From Gymnopus androsaceus JB14 (lineage: Eukaryota > Basidiomycota > Agaricomycetes > Agaricales > Omphalotaceae): 64,000 bases of DNA. The stretch covers positions 1 to 64,000 of the forward strand of contig ML769503.1 of the NCBI GenBank assembly GCA_009733575.1. The letters are read 5' to 3'. Below the pieces are notes generated by a model. The model was given only the letters and a program-made list of their open reading frames with translations. It did not search any database and was not told the DNA's origin. Shown in pieces: positions 22,022 to 32,442 of this stretch (within the stretch, counting starts at the first letter, position 1; every line of letters starts with the position of its first letter). Position numbers and translations under genes: made by a program.

Positions 22022-23223
22022 ATGCCTGATATATATCTCGTGGTAGGAGGCAGCGGCTTGCTTGGGCGACATATCGCTAAACAGCTTCAAGACCGTGGAG
22101 ATAATGTTTCAGTCCTCGACATTGTGCAACGCTATGACGATGTGCCTTTCTTCCACGGAGACATATGTGAAGAAGGCGTGGTTCTTTCTGTTCTTAAAAG
22201 GGTGTGTTCTCCACTCCTTTTTCCATGCTTGTTCTTAAATAATCCTTCAGACGGGTGCAACTTGTGTCATTCACACTGCGTCTCCCCAAGCAAAGACTGC
22301 CGGCCCCACGCTCTTTTGGAAGGTCAATGTCGATGGCACCAAGCTCATCATAACGGCGTGCATCGAAGCAGGTGTCAAAAAGCTTGTTTATACGAGCTCT
22401 TCTGGCGTAGTTTTCGACGGCTCTGATCTTCAGAATGCTGACGAAAACTATCCGTATGCCAAAAAGCCACTCGATGTTTACATGGAAACAAAAATTCAGG
22501 CTGAGAAGGCGATCATTGCAGCCAATGGGGTAAATGATCTCTCGACTGTAATTTTGAGACCATCTGGCATTTTCGGGCAAGTGCTTCATCGTTCCTTACC
22601 TTCAGCTGCCAACTCAATGGTGCCACTAGCCCGGGAGATCGTCAGCTTATCGCCGGCCTTTATAACACATACTTGACAGGTCGCACAAACATTCAAATTG
22701 GCAACAACAAGAACCTCACCGACTGGACCCCCGTCGTGAATGTTGCTGATGCGCACATCCTGGCTGCGGATAAATTGAGCAACCCGTACCCTTCCAACAG
22801 ATCAGAGGTCGCTGGTCAAATTTTCTTTATCACCAATGATGATCCATGGTTCTTTTGGGATTTTACCAATGGAATTTGGAATCGTCTAGATGCATACTTC
22901 CCCGGCAAACGACAGCCGACTAAAAAGAGAATTATCCCTCGTTGGCTTGGAATGTGTTTGGGTGCTTTCTTCGAATTTGAGGCCTGGCTTCGGGGTAGGA
23001 AGCCATCAATGACTCGATTCACCATCACTTTTAGCTGTGCTAAGCGTTGGCATAATATCAGCAAGGCGAAAAAGGTGTTGGGGTATCAACCGCGATTATC
23101 AATCTCCGATGAAATGGATGCAGTGGTCAAGGTAAATTCCCATATATTGCTTAAGTGATCCAGTAACACTGAGAGGTTTTGTGACAGTGGTGGATGAGTT
23201 TGGATGAGTCTGAACGTCACTGA
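22022..23223 (+). CDS. ERG26: sterol-4-alpha-carboxylate 3-dehydrogenase (decarboxylating), ERG26-like
   Basis: Four exons (22022-22201, 22251-22576, 22630-23131, 23188-23223) join in frame to about 347 residues. The N-terminus has the NAD(P)-binding GGSGLLGRHIAKQL; the catalytic YxxxK appears as DVYMETK; RPSGIFGPGDRQLIAGLYN and WTPVVNVADAHILAADKL are typical 3-beta-HSD/ERG26 blocks. The enzyme oxidises and decarboxylates 4-carboxysterol intermediates in C4 demethylation, in the ER with ERG25 and ERG27. Length fits the family. The second intron begins GCAAGT rather than GT, a GC-AG intron; using it restores GIFGPGDRQ, which supports it. No stop or frameshift was found, unlike its P450 neighbours. 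The start is the first ATG, directly before the Rossmann motif. The duplicate could serve primary sterol or specialised triterpenoid metabolism. Confidence 0.85.
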
Positions 23224-23657
23224 GCAACAATACCAGATGGAAGGTTAGCTAAACTGTGGTTGGCAGCTGAAAGAGGAGCAGTACATGGTTATGCAGAGAT
23301 TTGTCTATAATATTGTTTCCCTTTGTGTGTTTTTGGTGGAAGGTGCTGGTGTCTGGAGCCTTTGCCTTCACCCTTGAAATTTACAACATGTACAAATACC
23401 ATCATATCAACTGTAAGTCTGACAGGTAACAGGCTAACAGCAATAGTGCTGTGTATAGAACTGGTTTTTTTAACTGTATTGGCCAGGCATCAACTGCAAT
23501 CCCTGTGTCCTCTAAGCACGACCCACTAGCCTGAGGACACAATGAAATGCATTTTATTTCAACTCAGGAACTCAATGTCAAATTCCACTGAAGCACTGTT
23601 CTTTTTTTCACTGCATTGACCAGGCATCAACTGCACTCTCATTCATCATTTAATGCT
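23224..23657. other. 3' region of ERG26 and intergenic DNA
   Basis: A direct word repeat, TTGGCCAGGCATCAACTGCA near 23479 and TTGACCAGGCATCAACTGCA near 23616, marks a local duplication. No gene recognised. Confidence 0.45.
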
Positions 23658-23666
23658 TCAAAAGGG

Positions 23667-24278
23667 GGATTATTCTTCCGAACAACCCTGTTGGAGGGGT
23701 TGTTCGCAAGTAACAACCCTCAAGACTCCGGACGTCACACCGGAGTCCCAGCGGGTCACACTAAGGTAGCGATACAAGTGTTTCCGCTTGTACTTTACTC
23801 TTATACAAGCACTTGCTTACTAGTTGCTTTGATGCCTTACTACAGCTGTAGCTATATCATGCTGTGGCGCCTTCAAGTAAACATATACCAGATATCCACA
23901 ACCTATTCATGTAGTAGGTACTTTGTAGGTTATACTATTTGCATTGTCACTAGTAGCATGATTGGATTTTGGATATGAGGGATGCATGCATTCAAGTCGC
24001 GCGTCTGTGTATCGGTGGTAAAATAACATGCTAGCGCAACTCAAATACAATGTGTCGGTCACATGCACCTGACGCGTCGAACCCTAAAAATCTTTGCTTC
24101 AAGTGGAATGAGACTTGAGTTGAGCAGACTGGAGCTTTGGACAGAGGGTATTAACATGGAAAAAATGATGCCGAGTCCCGACGAACACACGCGTTCGGAG
24201 GACAGCCGGCGTGACAGAAATTAGTAAGGGTTATTTGAGGTTGTCTAACGCCAGCGGGGTTGTTCAATAGAATTATCC
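23667..24278. mobile_element. non-autonomous MULE-like element, copy B
   Basis: A 612-bp element starting GGATTATTCTTCCGAACAAC and ending, in reverse complement, GGATAATTCTATTGAACAAC. It is flanked by an exact 9-bp direct repeat TCAAAAGGG (23658-23666 and 24279-24287). Termini and size match copy A at 697-1319. The interior has no stable frame. Insertion into what was a single TCAAAAGGG site is directly readable. Confidence 0.8.
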
Positions 24279-24287
24279 TCAAAAGGG

Positions 24288-24614
24288 CGAGTATCATGAG
24301 CTAGAAAAGCGGACCATTCATAGTGATTACTTTGGCTGATTCGAAATAAGTGAGAAGATCTTTGGAGTCGGCTGGATGCAATGAGCCTGAAGCGCGTATT
24401 GAACTGCACTCACGGGTATACATGAGGAGAACCTTAGTTCAGCATTGATACAGGAACTGTCTGTAGAACCAAACTTCAAATCAGCACCCTGGATGGGATA
24501 TCATGACAGTCCATGGAATTTTGAGTTCAACCCTTGATGGTTGATGTTCAGCACTCCATCTGATGTTATCCTATCTTGCAGTGAGAATATATGGAAAAAA
24601 TATGTTTGTTATTG
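24288..24614. other. intergenic, no gene seen
   Basis: Short frames only; no repeat shared with other parts of the window was noticed. Confidence 0.4.
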
Positions 24615-24765
24615 ACACAGGAAGCAAGTTACCGTAAGCCCGCCGGACTTACGGTGAAATTATGATAAACAAGCGCTAAGACAGTGAAATTACGTTGCGG
24701 CCGGCGTTAGTTTATAGTAAGTTCACGGTAAGCCCGGCGAACTTACGGTAACTTGCTTCCCGTGT
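24615..24765. mobile_element. ACACAGGAAGCAAGTTACCG-ended inverted-repeat element, copy 2
   Basis: A 151-bp foldback; both ends read ACA(C)GGGAAGCAAGTTACCGTAAG-like and the inverted match extends about 45 bp inward through CCGG-rich words (CCCGCCGGACTTACGG against CCGTAAGTTCGCCGGGC). It is an internally deleted relative of 18225-18503 and sits about 360 bp upstream of the seven-TM gene. Confidence 0.65.
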
Positions 24766-25126
24766 GAAAACCGATCAGTACGTATCAGAGCGATCTAGGA
24801 GCAATTAATTAATTCCGTCAATCACCATCGCTGTTCATCACGGGCATCAATTATTGCACAGCACAGCTGAACAGCTATGGTATCACATCGTATGTGTACT
24901 TGTATCATGAAACCGGCGGTTAGTATGTCCTTTGATGCCACTGTGTGAGAAACTGTAGATATTTCGTAACTCAGTTGAATCGAATCGAAGGAAGGGGATA
25001 AAATCGAAAGAAGGGGATAAATCACAACACCGCCATATCTGACATCATTGACTATTGATTGGGCCTTACCATCTTCATTTAACTTGAGAGCAAGGCCTCC
25101 AACCTGACTTTCGAGCCATATCTACC
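24766..25126. other. promoter-side intergenic of seven-TM gene
   Basis: Contains a short direct duplication of a GAAGGGGATAAA word (24988-25022). No gene; presumably holds the promoter of the downstream gene, without a recognisable motif. Confidence 0.35.
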
Positions 25127-26375
25127 ATGAGTTCTAATCCTACTTCACCAGAGATTGCAGACTTCATAAACGGGATCTCTCCAACTCTAAATGTTGTTGT
25201 GGTGTGTGCGGTATGGTTTGGGGTGTCTATTCCCCTTCTCGTTCTGCTCTTCTACACCTCAAACAAGGAAACACGCCGAACCCCTCTTTTCATAGCAAAT
25301 GCTGTAGCTCTGCTATTCGCGATGTCCTTGGGACTTACCAACGTTATCCTTCTTGTATGTTGTTATTTCAAACTTCCGCTTTCCGTCCAGCTGACCACAT
25401 ATCCTGTCCGTTAGATGAAAAGCGTGCTAAATCCGAGTATTGCAATTAATCGGACAAGTGTACTCGCCTTTATTTTCATACTAATGATGGTGGAAATATT
25501 CATCGATTCCATCCTTCTCTTCCGAGTTTTCATTGTATATCCTCCTGCACGAACCCCCTTGCGCCGCGTCATCCTGGTGTTTGGCCCATTGCTTGCATTC
25601 AAGATTGGTCGGATCGTGAATGCGATTATTTTCATGGTCTTATTTGCACGTGAGACCAAATCGATTGAGCAGTCTACAGAATTTGGGACCATCACATTGG
25701 AGCGACCTGAGCCAAAGATCGGATGGTGCTTACAGATAGCTGACAATATGTAAGTAGCTCCTTTGCACATGCATATTCTCCAAAAAGCTTAGCAATTATC
25801 CAGGATTTGCTCGGCCATTTTCTTAACAAGGCTCCGTGGGGTTCAGTCCAGGTCCTTACGTGTTGGTGGAGAAGATGGAAGAGGTACTTCAAATTCCCAT
25901 AAATTCAATTTATTGCGAATAAAATTTCTCATATCATCTTTCAGCTCCATTTGGAGAGCGTCTTCGCATCCTGTTCTGGATCGCACTGTCCAATTTCGTT
26001 TTCCCCGCAATGGTCACGATTGCCCTTCTTGTTCTGAACTGTGTGGATCGGAACTATACACATTTTTTGCTCGTATTCATCTCCAACATCTTCGTGGAAG
26101 CATTTGGTGTTTTGTTTGCTACTATCTGGTCCAGTGTCAACAAAAAAACACCTGCACATGAAGAATCTGAGCTAAAAGTCCACTCTTTGCGCTTTGCTCC
26201 TCCGCCTTCTCATTCCACATTCTCAACAAGCATGCCAGCTTCCTCGAGGAGTGCGACTGGATCCAGAATAGCTCCCTATGATTCTACAATTCTTCTCCAT
26301 GATTCTAAATCCGGCTTTGAACCCACTATGATGATCAATGCCCAGGAGCCCAAGCCTGCACCACTTGAGATTTGA
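25127..26375 (+). CDS. seven-transmembrane receptor-like membrane protein
   Basis: Four exons (25127-25354, 25415-25749, 25804-25883, 25945-26375) join in frame to about 357 residues. Seven hydrophobic segments can be read: VVVVCAVWFGVSIPLLVLLF, FIANAVALLFAMSLGLTNVI, VLAFIFILMMVEIFIDSILL, VILVFGPLLAFKIGRIVNAI, a shorter WCLQIADNMICSAIFL, ILFWIALSNFVFPAMVTIAL and FLLVFISNIFVEAFGVLFAT. A roughly 100-residue Ser/Thr/Pro-rich cytosolic tail follows. The layout is that of fungal GPCR-like proteins, and its style (FYTS.....R.PLFI.N, FRVFIVYPP) matches an uncharacterised seven-TM family I associate with Agaricomycetes. Ligand unknown; plasma membrane location inferred. Borders are canonical GT-AG and no stops interrupt it, so it may be functional. 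Confidence 0.7.
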
Positions 26376-26499
26376 AACAAACTTCTACTAGGCAGCAAAG
26401 GTTAAATATTGCTGTGATAATATTGATTGCTGTTCTCTTATGTTTCACTACAGGTGGAAGTGTTGCTGGAATATCAAAGGTATATTTCTGTCTATGTAT

Positions 26500-26810
26500 T
26501 CATGGAACACTTCCCTGTAGTATGCACTTGTTTGTATCACCATCCCATGCACTCCATTACTACTATCTTGCAGTCTCCACTCTTGCTCTTGAGGTATTCA
26601 CCTAATCTCTCATGGTACCCACTTTATTGTATGCACAGCAGCCACAGACATTCACACAGTAGCCTCTTGCCTGATATATCATTTGTATATATTAGCCTAG
26701 GTACCATATGCTGTAATATCAACTGTTGTCTTCTCATCCCCAAAGATCTGTGTGATCATTCTACTAAGTCCTGTGTAGACTTGCTGCTACTACTTCCTAT
26801 TTACTAGGCC
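26500..26810 (+). repeat. dispersed repeat, direct copy of 5570-5875 (reverse)
   Basis: Same sequence order as the minus strand of 5570-5875, with an extra ATTCACACAGTAGCCTC stretch. It follows the seven-TM gene by about 100 bp, so part of that gene's 3' untranslated region may lie in it. Confidence 0.6.
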
Positions 26811-27470
26811 TACTGCACCAGCCACTCACAGAACAGTATCAGGCTAAGCAGCTGCTGCCACTGCATCATCTAGTATAGTAGTAGCAAATCCATGCCACTA
26901 CCATTACCAGCCACTGACCCTAAAGCACCTTGTGCTTCAAAATCCCATGTACTGTCCCATTTCGAGCACTTTGTAAGGGCCTGTGACTGTGACCAATTGT
27001 ATGAATATTTTTTTTCGTAGGCATAGAGTGTAACCTGTGACACTCGAAATTTTAGGGGACAAAATACGAAATTTGGCGCCGCAGGCCGCAATTTTTGGAT
27101 TGAAGTTGCTCAAAATTTCGTAGACCCCCCGTGTGACCTGCGACATGGTGTGACAGTTCGTAAAATTTGGATGCCCTATGACCTGTGACTTACGAAGTGC
27201 TCAAAATGCTACAGTAGTGGACAAAGATGAAATCTGTGACAGGTGGTGGAACCCTGCGAAACAGCAGCAATTTGTTTGTATTAAACCTTGTCCAAATTGG
27301 TATGATACAAAGTATACCAAAAGCTTACCAGATTACAGTGTTATACCTGATCCATCACAGGAAGCAGATACAGTCAAATACCTCATATGGAATGCCGGCA
27401 GGGAGGCCAAATCGGTATTCCATAAGGGAATTATTCCACATCAAGTAAGTTGGTTGAAGTGACTTTTTTC
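26811..27470. other. CTGTGAC-rich region with one unassigned frame
   Basis: Words such as TGTGACCTGCGACATGGTG and CCTATGACCTGTGACTTACG recur between 26975 and 27190. A plus frame at 27178-27462 (DRWWNPAKQQQFVC, then KPCPNWYDTKY) looks slightly protein-like but has no recognised domain, and its end from 27369 overlaps a CAGTCAAATACCTCATATGG MITE terminus. Coding status uncertain. Confidence 0.3.
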
Positions 27471-28010
27471 TCATGGGAAATGTTTTTTTTGACTATTCTA
27501 TGCAGATTTTAGATTTGCTACTAGTACAAGTAGCCTATTGTAGCTTTGAAGAAGTCATCAATTTCAATCTGTTTCTTTTCTGACTCCACTTCTCACCTAA
27601 GCTCCTCTCAAAACTTGTGTAAAAATTTACTGAGGTGCAAGGAGCACTCCAGATCACTGCAATTAGCATACACTTGCTCAAGAAGTTCTGCCACTTCAAG
27701 AGATTTGCAATGGTCAAGCTGAAACTCCAGCCCCTCACCGTCCCCATCATCATCTTTGTTTTTGTTGTGTTTTTGTCATCTTCACCATTCCGCAGTGGTA
27801 CAAGGTATATCCAAATTCTTATGTGGTTTCCGCAGCTTGTGAAATGTTGGTTTCTTGGTGTTCTTGTACACTTTGCAAGTTTTCTGAGTAAGAGTGAGAG
27901 CCATGATAGAAGAAACTTATAACAGAGCAATGAAAAATTCAAGGATTTATACATGATTTGAGAGCTTAATGCTCACCACTGCTCATGTTTTACATCTTTC
28001 AAGGTGGAAC
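27471..28010. other. stretch without recognisable gene
   Basis: Short frames on both strands (27535-27954 minus, 27635-27922 plus) overlap each other and carry no recognised domain. Confidence 0.35.
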
Positions 28011-28284
28011 ATTAGCAAAAACTGTTTTGAGCCCAGGAGGATCCAAGGTCTCCTAGGCCTCTTAGGCAACCTGAGGTAACCTAGTTGGCCCAGGAAAAAG
28101 GGTAAAACTTTGGACGCCTCAGGTATCCTAGTCATCCTAAATGTCCTGGGACACCTAGAATGACTAGGATACCTGAGGTGTCCAAAGTTTTACCCTTTTT
28201 CCTAGGCCAACTAGGTTGCCTCAGGTAGCCTAAGAGACTTAGGAGACCTTGGATCCTCCTGGCCCAAAACAGGTTCTTCTGATG
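28011..28284. mobile_element. CCTAGG palindromic element, copy 2
   Basis: A 274-bp inverted repeat; mirrored words are GAGCCCAGGAGGATCCAAGG, GTAAAACTTTGGACGCCTCA and CCTAG-T-CATCC. It is shorter in the middle than copy 1 and keeps the CAGGTATCCTAG unit and the CTGATG end. No coding content. Confidence 0.65.
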
Positions 28285-28510
28285 AATGAGGTTGAGGGCA
28301 ATAGAATGTGGCCACTGTGGTGCATTGTAAAGTATTCAGAGCTAAATATGGTAACTGTCATATAGCATATTGACTTAAATTTGGTATTCCATATTCCAAA
28401 TCAGGATTCAATGGAATATCCCTGCCTCCCATGCTGTGGAGGGCATATTCCTATTCCATATTGGAATTATTCCATGTGAGCATATTCCATGTGAGATTTT
28501 CAACTGTATC
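28285..28510. repeat. ATTCCATA-rich segment with MITE end
   Basis: TATTCCATATTCC-type words recur through 28385-28500 and the end TGAGATTTTCAACTGTA (28489-28506) matches the terminus of the 5219-5360 MITE. It looks like a diverged or truncated relative. Confidence 0.4.
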
Positions 28511-28762
28511 ACAGAGGCAGAAAACTGAAGACAAGAGAAAATATGTAGTGAACATCTAGCCAGCAAACAGAAAGCCATAGCTGAAACCCCATCCTCATCT
28601 AATCCCACTCCTGCAGCCACTCCTGCACCAGCTCCAGCTCCATTACCAAAACAGTATAGCACTCAAACAGAGACCAAGAGTAGACAGACATTTGATTCCT
28701 TGGAAGCCCAATGTACATGCTCATTATTATCGATAAATCAAAAACTCAACACAAGCTTACAT

Positions 28763-29242
28763 TCATAGTAACAATCTAGTACAAATCAATGGTGATAGGC
28801 TCATAACAAATAAGAAACATACCTGTTGATTAGTAGTGTTGGAGGATTGTGGTTGATCATTGGATCCCTTGGAATGAAAAAATTCAGTGCTTGTGATGAG
28901 CAAAGATTGATAGCACCTAACCTCTGCATCCAAGGAAAAAATCTCATGGATATATCGGTGTATCTTGTCAAACTTAGCATCATCATTATCAATATCATAC
29001 TGCATCTTTCCCCCTCTTGCACTAATTTTCAACAATTCCTACTGCTTAAGCTCATCAGGATACAACAGATCCAAGTCATTAACCATCAGTTGGGTGAGGA
29101 CTTCTGGAACAAGGATGTACTGGATAACTTGAATATGATCTAAGGGCCTTACAATGGCATCCTCAAATGAGCCATGAGGAAACATGTAGAGAAGAATAGT
29201 ATTGATGATTTCTTTGCCATAGGGTCCATAACTGAAAAGCAT
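28763..29242 (-). pseudogene. RTC4-like C-terminal domain fragment
   Basis: On the minus strand YGPYGKEIINTILLYMFP, then PLDHIQVIQYILVPEVLTQL, then MVNDLDLL reads like the RTC4 (restriction of telomere capping 4) C-terminal domain pattern I recall from basidiomycete proteins: a G..II...L..LFP start, then a VLVPE.A..LI..D core. A TAA stop splits 29039-29242 from 28763-29038, which continues as LLKISARGGKMQYDIDNDD. In basidiomycetes such domains are often present in many copies, some near transposons. Family call by pattern recall only; a broken or intron-containing gene is possible. Confidence 0.35.
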
Positions 29243-29480
29243 TAATATTGGGGTTAACAGAGCAGAAAAAGAGTACCTACAAGCCAGGTGGTATTTGCAT
29301 TTGATGATACAATACCTGGGCCTGAGGGGAATGACAGAACATTGTCTGGATGTCCTTTTCAGTTCTGTAGGTCATGAGAAGTAGTCTAAAGCCTCAACTG
29401 TTAGTAAAATTTGTCCTATTCTTGGTAAGATTCAAGAGATCATTGCAAAATTTTATGACCCTGATGAGTTAGATTCATTC
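29243..29480. other. possible upstream part of the RTC4-like frame
   Basis: No clear exon; a pyrimidine/purine mix with short frames. It ends at the conserved lead-in of the minisatellite. Confidence 0.3.
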
Positions 29481-30430
29481 CAGGCTGCCCCAATTTATAT
29501 CTTCTTAGTTAGACCAAAGTGTAACAATCCACTATCTAATATGAAGTAAATCCACAGGAAATCCAGGGCCCTGGATTCCAGGGGCCAGCCTGGAATCCAT
29601 GGACTACAATATTTTGTAGTCTATGGAATCCATGGTCTGTGGAATCCATGGACTACAAAATATTATTGTAGTCTATGGAATATCACAAATATTCGAGTCT
29701 ATGGTAGCTGAATCCAATGGTACTACAACAATATCATATTGTATAGTATGCTATGTGATAGTATATGTATGACATGTACGTAATCTGTCTATGTATGGTG
29801 TAATCCACAGACTACAAATGTAGTAGTCTATGGAATCCATGGTCTGTGGAATCCATGGACTACAATAATTTTGTAGTCTATGGAATCCATGGTCTGTGGA
29901 ATCATGGACTACGAAATAATATAGTCTATGAACCCATGGATTACAAAATAATATAGTCTATGGAATCCATGGTCTGTGGAATCCATGGACTACAAAATAA
30001 TATAGACTACTAAATAATATAGTCTATGGAATCCATGGTCTGTGAATCCATGGACTACAAAATAATATAGACTACTAAATAATATAGTCTATGGAATCCA
30101 TGGTCTGTGGAATCCATGGACTACAAAATATAGTAGTCTATGGAATCCATGGTCTGTGGAATCCATGGACTACAAAATATAATTGTCTATGGAATCCATG
30201 GTCTGTGGAATCCATGGAATACAAAATATAATTGTCTATGGAATCCATGGTCCGTGGAATCCATGGACTACAAGATATAATTGGCTATGGAATCCATGGT
30301 CTGTGGAATCCATGGACTACACAATGAAGTAGCACATGGATTCCACAGACTAATAAATACAGCATAGTGGTGTATGGATTCCAAGCCCTATGAACTATAG
30401 TAGTTCATGGAATCCATGTGCTACTATAAT
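29480..30430 (+). repeat. minisatellite, ~46-bp unit (GGAATCCATGG)
   Basis: After a lead-in (CAGGCTGCCCCAATTTATAT) shared with 34110, about a dozen or more units follow, each roughly TAGTCTATGGAATCCATGGT, CTGTGGAATCCATGGACTAC, AAAATA. Every unit holds two inverted TGGAATCCATGG/CCATGGATTCCA-type words, so the array can fold into many hairpins. Unit lengths vary from about 40 to 60 bp. No coding potential. Confidence 0.8.
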
Positions 30431-30529
30431 TTGTATGCAGATTTCAAATTTATCTTCTTCTCCTCAACATTATTACTTACATGTTCGAGCCTATATTTAC
30501 TTTATTTGTAATGTTGTTAATTAATCACA

Positions 30530-30703
30530 AGTATACTCGAGTATTTGTCCTAAAATACTCGTTATTCACGAATATCTATTCGCGAATATATGTCTGTACA
30601 AATATTCGAGTATATACTCGAGTATAAATAGTGGATTTGAGGTGACAAATATTCGTACCACGAATAACGAATATACTCGAGTATGTATTCGTGCCCACCT
30701 CTA
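30530..30703 (-). mobile_element. ATTCG-rich hAT-like element end
   Basis: Read on the minus strand from 30703 it begins TAGAGGTGGGCACGAATACA, a hAT-like terminus, then runs into many TATTCG/CGAATA and CTCGAG words. A related element starting TAGAGATGGGCACGAATA lies at 63473 in the opposite orientation. Only one terminus is recognisable here. Confidence 0.5.
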
Positions 30704-31518
30704 GTATAAGATAATGGTCTTTAACTGTAAATTGCATTCATGATACCAATTAAATTTGTTTCAGTAACATCTATGAGCACAGCTTGCATTACAAAGATGC
30801 CACGTTTTTGGTAATTGATTCAGCCCAGGATGTCAGCTAAAAAATCAAAGATTGCTAGGCCATGGAACTCATGCTTTGCTTTTGATAGATTAGATATTGT
30901 ATCCTTTCTGCCTCATATCTGTCAGACTATCCCAAGCTTTTTGGTGATATCTATGGGCTATATATACTATGGATTTTTAAAAAGTCACCATTCAATCTTG
31001 GGACTATCTAAAACTATGTGACACACTATGTGACTGGTGTGACCAAAAGGTGACTGACATGCTTAAAGTTTACCAGAAATGGAAAAATCAAGAGAGTCAT
31101 ACATCTAATAGTATATATAAGTGTAATGTACCAAGGATACCCAAAAAATGCCCAATATATTCATTTAGAGTGTGTCAAACCTTTTTTTTTTCTGGCCTGA
31201 TGGCTGGACTAACTAAGCAACCCCTGGTTGGGCACTTAATTCTTTGCAGCCCCTTGGTGTGAATTCCATTTCTTGCAAGTTTTATGCTCATTGACTCAGT
31301 TGGCATTGAAGTTGGAATTCATTTCATTAGCAGTTCAGGAATAGGACAGAATAAGTGTTTTGGAAATAATAACATGGGCATTTCAAGTCTTCATATTTGT
31401 TTAGGATGACATTTAGTCAGATATTTGTCATGAAATTCTTTGATAGCATCCTTTGCTTTATCAAGATTTGTAACTGGTTCCCATGTCATTCCATGTGGTC
31501 CATATCACCAGAGAGTAG
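30704..31518. other. stretch without recognisable gene
   Basis: AT-rich, with short frames at 30815-31021 and 31050-31262 that show no domain. No RNA gene recognised. Confidence 0.4.
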
Positions 31519-31836
31519 CATCAGGAAAAATGGTCTGGGCCAGGGATAGCCTAGGTAACCTAAGCCTCCTAGGCTACAGGGGCTGGACTTGGAATGGCCT
31601 CCCAGGTTACCTAGGACTACCTCAGGATGCCTGAGGTTTCCCCAGGGTTCCTCCAGGTTTCTTCAGGCTTTCTCAGGTGACTCAGGTTACTTCAGGTTGT
31701 CAAAATTCTACCCCCTAATTCCTAGGTCATCCTAAAGTAACCTAGGCAACCTAGGTGGCCTAGGAGGTCTAGATGTATTTGAGTTATCTTGAGGTTATCT
31801 TCAGGCCATCCAAGGCCCAAACAGTTTTTTCTGATG
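31519..31836. mobile_element. CCTAGG palindromic element, copy 3
   Basis: Starts CATCAGGAAAAATGGTCTGG and ends in AACAGTTTTTTCTGATG. The arms are less symmetric than in copy 1; the middle has a run of TCAGGTTTC-type units of about 9-10 bp. It is the closest relative of copy 5 (shared GGCTACAGGGGCTGGACTTGG-like core and CCCCCTAATTCCTAGGTCAT). Confidence 0.6.
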
Positions 31837-32442
31837 TAACATTATTAAAATAAAGCCTGACAACTTCTCAGAGATGTATTTTAATAGTTGTGACAGCTAT
31901 AGGGAACCTATAGTACTGCGCAAGGGAGCCCTAACCATAGTATAACTAAATGGGGCCACATGTTAGGAACCAGGGACTATGAGACAAAATAGAGACAGCT
32001 ACCCCCTATCATTTTAGGCCCTCTTTCCAGTCATGGTATCCATTTAACCCTGATCCTAAAACAGGGTTATGCCTAAACCACCATCAGCCTTTCCAGATTG
32101 ACTCTGGGAAGGAAGCAAGACTGCTCTGGATCCCTACAATTCTGATCAGTACACAATCTGAGTCGTGGTGGTCTCAGCTTAAAGCTCAGCTCCTTATTGT
32201 ATGCCAAAGACTAAGCTCCTGGTACAAAGATGCATGAAGCAAACTAAAGGCTGAGACACTCATACCTACCCATCTATCAACTTATCTCCAGCTTGAGACC
32301 ACTCTTGTCAATGTCTAGTCAAGGTTTATCACTCAGCATTCAGCATTGCTCTGAGCAGACATCTGGAAATTGCTTCGTGACTACAGTTGTCTACATAGAT
32401 TGGGTAGTTCCTGTAGTTGCGTAGCAAGGTCCCTTCTACATA
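31837..32442. other. stretch without recognisable gene
   Basis: No frame longer than about 60 codons, no noticed repeat. It separates two palindromic elements. Confidence 0.4.

Noticed and set aside
29570..30370. CRISPR-like array
   Set aside because: Units are contiguous and vary in length, have no unique spacers, and the genome is eukaryotic; it is a minisatellite.
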